In this document: positions 59,212 through 64,000 of the stretch, piece by piece
Layout: each line of letters opens with the position of its first letter
How positions within the stretch are numbered: the first letter of the stretch is position 1
Source of the DNA: G965204755 sp965243415
Lineage (GTDB): Bacteria > Acidobacteriota > Vicinamibacteria > Marinacidobacterales > Marinacidobacteraceae
DNA: 64,000 nucleotides
NCBI GenBank assembly: GCA_965243415.1
Contig: OZ251549.1
Location: 1,922,001-1,986,000 of the forward strand
Direction: 5' to 3'
Notes under the pieces: model-generated
Database searches by the model: none
What the model was told of the DNA's origin: nothing
Seen by the model: the letters and a program-made list of their open reading frames with translations, nothing else
Made by a program: the position numbers and the translations under genes

Positions 59212-59772
59212 GTGAAGAAAGCCCTCGCCGTTCTGCTGCTGCTGAGCCTGGCAGCCGGCTTCGGACTCGCCCTGACCGCGTGCTCCAAGCCCCCGCCGCC
59301 ACCGCCGCCTCCCGAGGAGCCGCCGCCACCGCCGCCGCCACCGCCGCCACCGCCGCCGCCACCGCCGCCGCCACCGCCGCCGGAGCCCACCGAGCGCGAC
59401 CTCTATCTCGACGCCGACCTGATGGAACTGCAGCGCAACCTGTCGGATGTCCACTTCGACTACGACCAGTCCGAGTTGACCGACTCCGCCCGCGACACCC
59501 TGCGTTCCAACTCGACCTGGCTGCAGTTGCCCTATGTGACCGCGATGATCGAGATCGAAGGCCACTGCGACGAGCGGGGCACCGTCGAGTACAACCAGGC
59601 CCTCGGCGAGCGTCGCGCCCGCGCCGCGATGGACTTCCTGACTTCCCTCGGCGTCCCCGGCAGCCGTCTGCAGATGGTGAGTTACGGCAAGGAACGGCCC
59701 CAGTGCACCGAGAGCGACGAGTCCTGCTGGATGCGGAACCGGCGCGCCCACTTCCGCATCACCGCCAAGTGA
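59212..59772 (+). CDS. pal: Peptidoglycan-associated lipoprotein Pal
   Basis: A 186-residue lipoprotein starting with GTG at 59212, with GGAGG seven bases before it. An ATG at 59149 is also in frame but lies inside the promoter. The signal LAVLLLLSLAAGFGLALTAC has the lipobox Cys at residue 24. A proline tract of about 30 residues, broken by one EE, spans residues 27-60. The OmpA domain follows: VHFDYDQSELTDSARDTLRS, MIEIEGHCDERGTVEYNQAL, GERRARAAMDFLTSLGVPGS and QMVSYGKERPQC. Pal links the outer membrane to peptidoglycan in the Tol-Pal system. No tol genes are in the window. Confidence 0.95.
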   Translation: MKKALAVLLLLSLAAGFGLALTACSKPPPPPPPPEEPPPPPPPPPPPPPPPPPPPPPEPTERDLYLDADLMELQRNLSDVHFDYDQSELTDSARDTLRSNSTWLQLPYVTAMIEIEGHCDERGTVEYNQALGERRARAAMDFLTSLGVPGSRLQMVSYGKERPQCTESDESCWMRNRRAHFRITAK

Positions 59773-59830
59773 CCTCCGGCGCGTAGCGCCACCCCCGGGC
59801 CGCCGGCGCCGCGGCCCGGTTCCTTCCCCG

Positions 59831-59860
59831 AAGCCCGGTGGGTCCGCCCGCCGGGCTTTT
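59831..59860 (+). terminator. Rho-independent terminator after pal
   Basis: AGCCCGGTGGG, TCCG, CCCGCCGGGCT then TTTT forms an 11-bp stem (one G-T pair) with a four-base T-run, 59 bp after the pal stop. Confidence 0.85.
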
Positions 59861-59868
59861 CTCGTGTC

Positions 59869-60766
59869 CGGGCCTCGTGTCCGGCCTCGTGTCCCGGCCT
59901 CGTGTCCCGGCCTTGCCGCGGGGCTTTCGGGGGCCGGGTCGGCGACCTGTTCGCGCCGCCGCGCTTCGACGCCCCTCGACTGTTTTCGGCCGCCGCAGTC
60001 GCCGCTGACGGCAGTCCGTCGCCTCGCCCAGTCGCCTCGCCGGCCTGCAGCCCCGTTCTCCGCCGGCGCTTTCCCGGGTCTCCCTGCGACCGGCCGCCGG
60101 GCGTCGCAGCCCCCTCCGCTTCCCCTCTCGGGGAGCGTCGTCGGGTTCCCCGGCTGCGCCTTCGCCGCCCGCTTCCGGTTGCCGTCGCAGCGGCGCGGCG
60201 CCCGTTCGCCGAGCGACTTCCCGAACGCGGCGACCACCGCCCTGGCCCGATCCTCGGCGGCCAGGTGAAAAACGATGAGTGGCCGGGCCTCCATCCCGGG
60301 GAGCCTCTGCGCGGCCGGGTTCCCGGGCAGCGGGCAGAGCGAGTCCGGCCGCACCGTTTTTCGAACGCGGCGACCACCGCCTTCGGTGGCCGGGTCTCCA
60401 TCCCGGCGGGCCTCTCCGCGGCCGGGTTCCCGGGCAACGGGCAGCGCGAGTCCGGCCGCACCGTTTTTCGAACGCGGCGACCACCGCCTTCGGTGGCCGG
60501 GTCTCCATCCCGGCGGGTCTCTCCGCGGCCGGGTTTCCGCGCCACGGACAGAGCGGGGCCGACCGCACCGTTCCCCCGAACCGGGACCGACGCTCTTCGC
60601 CACCGCCCGCCCGATGCGGCTCTTCGACTCGGCGGCATTCCCCGGCCGCCCGTGCGCGCCGAAGGCCCGCCGCGCCGCCGCTCCCGTCTTGCCGGCCCGC
60701 GACTCGCCACCGCCGGCCGCGAACCGGCGGTCGGCCCCCGGAACTCGGCGGCGGTTCCCCGGGTCC
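59869..60766 (-). pseudogene. Decayed, partly tandem copies of the regulator gene 3' end
   Basis: The stretch repeats the 3' region of the downstream-oriented gene at 60767. At about 60125-60235 it has CGTCGTCGGGTTCCCC, GGTTGCCGTCGCAGCGGCGC and GAACGCGGCGACCACCGCC, equal to the Fis-helix coding region near 60820-60920. The block starting GAACGCGGCGACCACCGCC then recurs at 60223, 60363 and 60470; the last two are 107 bp apart and almost identical. A further match, CGATGCGGCTCTTCGACTCG at 60612, equals 61050. There is no intact frame. Confidence 0.75.
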
Positions 60767-62332
60767 CTACGAGCCGGCCGGCGAACGCAGCAGCCCCATC
60801 CGCTTCATCTTCTCGTGGAGCGTCGTCGGGTTCACCTGCAGCGCCTTCGCCGCCCGCTTCTGGTTGCCGTCGCAGCGGCGCAGCGCCCGCTCGATGAGCG
60901 ACTTCTCGAACGCGGCGACCACCGCCTTCAACGGCCGCGTCTCCATCCCGGGGGGCATCTCCGCGGCCGGGTTCCCGGGCAGCGGGCAGAGCGAGTCCGG
61001 CAGCACCGTCCCCTCGAACCGGGAACCGGCGGCCATCGCCACCGCCCGCCCGATGCGGCTCTTCAACTCGGCGGCGTTCCCCGGCCAGCGGTAGGCGCTC
61101 AGGGCCCGCATCGCTTCCGGCGACAGCCCGAACGGCCCCACCCCGGCGGCGCGGCCGGCCTCGGAGAGGAAGTGGAGGATGAGTTCCGGCACATCCCCCT
61201 GCCGCTCCCGCAGCGGGGGAATCCGCAGGGTGAGCGTCTCCAACTTCCGCAGCAGCCGCGGCGAGAAGACCCCCTCCCGCGCCCGCGCCACGATGCCGGG
61301 GTCCGCGGAGAACAGCAACCGGAACGGCGGCGGCCGCCGCAGCGCGTCCTCGAGCACCGCCTGGTCGGCGGCCCCCAACCGACCGACGCCGCGCAGGTAC
61401 ACGCTCCCCGGCGGTCCCTCGGCGAGTCCGGCATGCCGACCGGCCGCGGCCCCGGAACCCGCGCCCGGGCCCGCCGCGGAACCGGCGGAGCCCGACCCCC
61501 CCGACCCCCCAGAACCCGTTGCCGCCGCCATCCGGCGCAGGTCGGCGAAGACCGCCCCCAGTTCCCCCGCCGGCAGACTCCCGGCGTCGAGCGGCACGAA
61601 GGCCAGCGGCGACCGCCGCGACAGCCGGTGGACCAACTCCGCGGCCAGCCGCCGCCCGGCCCCCCGCTCCCCCAGCAGGAGCGCCGGCGTCTCCGAGAAC
61701 GCCGCGGTGAAGATCGCCCCCCGGATGGTCGCCGCCGCCGGGGAACTCCCCACCCAGTCCCGCAGGAGGGCGGCGGCGCGCAACTCGCCCCGCAGCGCCC
61801 GGTTCTCCCGCAGCAGGTTCCGGTAGGAGAGCGCGGCGTCGAGCGCCGTCAACAGCGCCTCCCGCGTCACCGGCGCCGCCACCACCCGCGGCCGCTGCGG
61901 CCCCATCCCCTCGAAGTCCGGCCAGCGCGCGTCCTCCCCGGCGAGCACGATCGCCGCCGCCTCCGGACTCACCCGGGACAGCAGATCCCACTGCGCGAGC
62001 GCCTCGCCCTCCCGCCCGGCGCCGTCCGCGGGCGCCTCCAGCACCACCACCGAAGCCCCCACCAGTTGCTCCGCCGCCCCCTCGCGCGGCAGCGCCGGCA
62101 GTTCCACCACCCCGTGCGACCCCTCCGCGCGCAGCAACCGCGCCGCCTCCCGCGCCGCCGCGCCCCGCCCGACGACCGCGACCGTCTCCCCGGCCGCCCG
62201 CCCCCGCCCGGAAGCGCCGCCGCCCCGCGCGAGCGACGTAGTTCGTCCAGGAGTTCGAACGGCATCCGCCGGGTCGGCCACGGTCACGGGGGGAGCGGGG
62301 CGGGAAGCGGGCGAGAGCAGGGAACGGATCAC
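60767..62332 (-). CDS. Degenerate sigma-54-type regulator with Fis-like HTH
   Basis: A 521-residue protein laid out like an NtrC-family activator: an N-terminal receiver-like region, an AAA+ region and a C-terminal Fis-type helix-turn-helix (SLIERALRRCDGNQKRAAKA, LQVNPTTLHEKMKRMGL). The AAA+ motifs are degraded. Walker A reads GERGAGRRLAAELV, without the Lys of GESGTGKE. The GAFTGA loop is replaced by a Gly/Ser/Ala linker. Walker B reads SVYLRGVGRL instead of LFLDEIGEL. Later blocks are normal (RLLRKLETLTLRIPPLRERQ, YRWPGNAAELKSRI). It should not hydrolyse ATP or activate sigma-54, but may still bind DNA. Confidence 0.8.
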   Translation of the reverse strand: MIRSLLSPASRPAPPVTVADPADAVRTPGRTTSLARGGGASGRGRAAGETVAVVGRGAAAREAARLLRAEGSHGVVELPALPREGAAEQLVGASVVVLEAPADGAGREGEALAQWDLLSRVSPEAAAIVLAGEDARWPDFEGMGPQRPRVVAAPVTREALLTALDAALSYRNLLRENRALRGELRAAALLRDWVGSSPAAATIRGAIFTAAFSETPALLLGERGAGRRLAAELVHRLSRRSPLAFVPLDAGSLPAGELGAVFADLRRMAAATGSGGSGGSGSAGSAAGPGAGSGAAAGRHAGLAEGPPGSVYLRGVGRLGAADQAVLEDALRRPPPFRLLFSADPGIVARAREGVFSPRLLRKLETLTLRIPPLRERQGDVPELILHFLSEAGRAAGVGPFGLSPEAMRALSAYRWPGNAAELKSRIGRAVAMAAGSRFEGTVLPDSLCPLPGNPAAEMPPGMETRPLKAVVAAFEKSLIERALRRCDGNQKRAAKALQVNPTTLHEKMKRMGLLRSPAGS

Positions 62333-62828
62333 GGAAGACCGCCGGGCCGCGCCGCCGACCCCGGAGTCGAACCCGGAGTCCGGCCGGCGCGCCGGCTACC
62401 CCCGAAGAACGATCCCCGCCGAAATCGGTTCCCCGCCGAACCGCCCCCACTCGGACGAGGGTTCCCCGAGGAATCTGCCGAGGCGTACGCCCTCCGTACG
62501 TCCGCCCGCTCCCGGACCGGTGTCGTTGGAACTCCGTCGGGGTCCGGGCTGTCGGACCGGGTCGGACCGGCCTCCCGCCGCGCCGCTGCTTCGATCGTCT
62601 CCCCCCTACGGCGGCCGGCGCTACGGTCGGGGGGCGCCGCGCGCCGGGGCCCGAAGGCGTATCCGGCTTCTTTCGCGCCTCCTGCGCCGGAGCACCCGGT
62701 GACCCGGCGACCGAGCGTCGGTCGGGATTCGTTAAAATCATCGATATATCAAGTAGTTATCTCGCTTTTGTATGTCACTGAGAGAAACCGTACAGAGAGA
62801 TACAAATCCGCGCTATCCTGCTGTTTCC
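62333..62828. other. Divergent intergenic region with AT-rich promoter
   Basis: 62333-62715 is GC-rich with no visible gene. 62720-62810 is exceptionally AT-rich for this genome. It has TTTGTAT at 62767-62773 and ATACAAA at 62800-62806, an inverted repeat with 26 bases between the arms, and several ATCGAT/GATATAT stretches. Confidence 0.5.
62814..62828 (+). promoter_or_regulatory. -10 of the AAA_14 ATPase gene, leaderless spacing
   Basis: TATCCT at 62814-62819 ends 9 nt before the ATG at 62829. The ATACAAA arm of the upstream inverted repeat overlaps the expected spacer, so a repressor there would block transcription. Confidence 0.45.
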
Positions 62829-64000
62829 ATGCGGTCCTACGAGCCTCCCCGGGACACGCCGCTCTACGAGCGTCCGCTGGTCGCCGACCTGGTCCGACGC
62901 CTGTCGGATGGCAGCGACCTGATCGTCGCCATCTTCGGCCCCCGGCAGAGCGGCAAGACCACGGCCATCCACCAAGCCCTGCGCCGCTGCGAAATCCCGG
63001 CGGCCTACCACGGCCTCGACACCGGCGAAGACCCGAGGAAGAAGGACGAATCCGGCCACCGATGGCGCCCGCGGGACCCGGGCTGGATCATGGAGCGTTG
63101 GCGGGACGCCCGCCGGGAAGCGCGCCGACTCGGGCACTGGGTGATCCTGGTCCTCGACGAAGTGCACCGCATCGAGGGCTGGTCCGCCGCCGTGAAGGCG
63201 CTGTGGGACGCCGACCGCCGCCATGGCGACCGCGTGCGGGCCGTCCTCCTCGGTTCGTCGCCGATGCAGATGCGGGTCGGCCTGACGGAGAGCCTCGCCG
63301 GACGCTTCGAGCCGTTCCCGATGGCCCACTGGTCCTTCGGCGAGATGTCGGCGGGGTTCGGCTTCGACTTCGACGAGTACCTCTACTACGGGGGGTATCC
63401 GCGGGCGAACCGGTACCGCGGCCAGCCGGGCCGGTGGGCCGACTTCGTTCTCACCACCCTGGTCCATACCGCCGTGGAGCGCGATGTCCTTGCCCAGACC
63501 CGCGTGGACAAACCGGCGTTGCTGCTGCGTCTGCTCCGGGTCGGCTCGCAACTCGCCGGGCAGATGGTGTCCCTGCGCACCCTGCGCGGCCATCTGGACG
63601 ACGCCGAGAACCTCACCACCCTGGCGCACTATCTGAGTCTGGTCGAGCGGATCGGACTGCTCACCGGTCTCCGGAAATTCGCGCGGCAGGAACACCGCCG
63701 CCGAGGGGACGCGCCCAAACTGATCGCCCTGAATCCCGCGCTGGTGACGGCCCACTCGGAACGCGACTTCCCGACGGCTCTCGGCGACAGCGTGTTGCGG
63801 GGCCGACTGGTCGAGAACGCGGTCGGGGCCCATCTCTTCCTGACCAAGACCCCCCGGATGGAAGTCCTCTACTGGCGGGAGGGCGACTCGGAGGTGGACT
63901 TCGTGATTCCCCGGGGGAAACGGCTCTACGCCATCGAAGTGAAGAGCGGCTCGAGGGCGAGCGCCACCCCGGGTCTCGAAGTCTTCGCGCGGAGGTTCCC
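62829..64000 (+). CDS. AAA_14/DUF4143 ATPase, 3' end outside the window
   Basis: The frame is open from the ATG at 62829 to the window edge (390 residues). It starts MRSYEPPRDTPLYERPLVAD. Walker A is IFGPRQSGKTTAIHQALRRC, Walker B is HWVILVLDEVHRIEGWSAAV, and the sensor region is AVLLGSSPMQMRVGLTESLA, then GRFEPFPM. Later comes EYLYYGGYPRAN, the DUF4143 region with RLVENAVGAHLFL, and the PD-(D/E)XK-like SEVDFVIPRGKRLYAIEVKS. This widespread family is uncharacterised, and is often laterally transferred. Little more than the last few residues should be missing. Confidence 0.9.
   Translation, partial: MRSYEPPRDTPLYERPLVADLVRRLSDGSDLIVAIFGPRQSGKTTAIHQALRRCEIPAAYHGLDTGEDPRKKDESGHRWRPRDPGWIMERWRDARREARRLGHWVILVLDEVHRIEGWSAAVKALWDADRRHGDRVRAVLLGSSPMQMRVGLTESLAGRFEPFPMAHWSFGEMSAGFGFDFDEYLYYGGYPRANRYRGQPGRWADFVLTTLVHTAVERDVLAQTRVDKPALLLRLLRVGSQLAGQMVSLRTLRGHLDDAENLTTLAHYLSLVERIGLLTGLRKFARQEHRRRGDAPKLIALNPALVTAHSERDFPTALGDSVLRGRLVENAVGAHLFLTKTPRMEVLYWREGDSEVDFVIPRGKRLYAIEVKSGSRASATPGLEVFARRF

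Noticed and set aside
62340..62410. Possible tRNA on the minus strand (GGGTTCGACTCCGGGG)
   Set aside because: The T-stem has at most two pairs next to the TTCGACT loop, and no acceptor or anticodon stem could be built.
59682..62741. A 1019-residue leftward frame
   Set aside because: It overlaps pal antisense and the true regulator in another frame, and is Arg/Gly-rich without domains.

Overview
The window is a GC-rich bacterial chromosome segment with frequent GTG and TTG starts and long Ala/Pro/Arg-rich shadow frames. A start of the division/cell-wall (dcw) cluster, a Pal lipoprotein, two large DUF5916-type outer-membrane proteins, a pyrK-pyrD-pyrF operon and a GspE-type ATPase indicate a Gram-negative organism. 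The DUF5916 pair and the proline-rich Pal would suit Acidobacteriota or Gemmatimonadota; this is an inference, not a proven placement. No rRNA, tRNA or CRISPR array was found.

Layout. 1-3177: leftward dcw genes (ftsI start, ftsL, rsmH, mraZ) with a MraZ operator. 3.3-15 kb: a tandem array of two-gene units, each an OLD/AAA15-like ATPase overlapping a small PD-(D/E)XK-like protein. There are four full ATPases, two intact partners, one partner split by an IS1380-family element, and several decayed remnants. 15-18.3 kb: a SAM methyltransferase broken at a 17-G tract, a divergent YchF GTPase, a DUF429 protein and a small FN3-like protein. 18.3-30.5 kb: a degraded defence or restriction-like zone. 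It holds three HNH-protein copies (one lacking HNH histidines, one truncated, one intact), vsr, a C5 methyltransferase with its catalytic Cys replaced by Tyr, a remnant second vsr, a protein with two GHKL modules, and two DUF3883 operons. 30.5-31.2 kb: a non-coding region with 20 iteron-like repeats around an AT palindrome. 31-39 kb: the two DUF5916 proteins, decayed tandem copies of the second gene's 3' end, and two small envelope genes. 40-48 kb: a CitE-like lyase, two serine hydrolases flanking a GmrSD-type type IV restriction gene, and a solitary DNA methyltransferase. 48-64 kb: a WD40/TolB-amidohydrolase, HU, GspE/PilB, pyrKDF, pal, a degenerate sigma-54-type regulator, and the start of an AAA_14/DUF4143 ATPase.

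Most striking are the ATPase-nuclease array (a plausible uncharacterised defence system undergoing duplication and conversion), a cluster of inactivated restriction-type genes, the poly-G switch candidate, the iteron-like region, and a window-wide habit of short local duplications of gene ends that then decay. Several genes also have a -10 hexamer 6-9 nt from the start codon, which suggests leaderless transcripts.

All functional calls rest on motif reading by eye; no database search was run.
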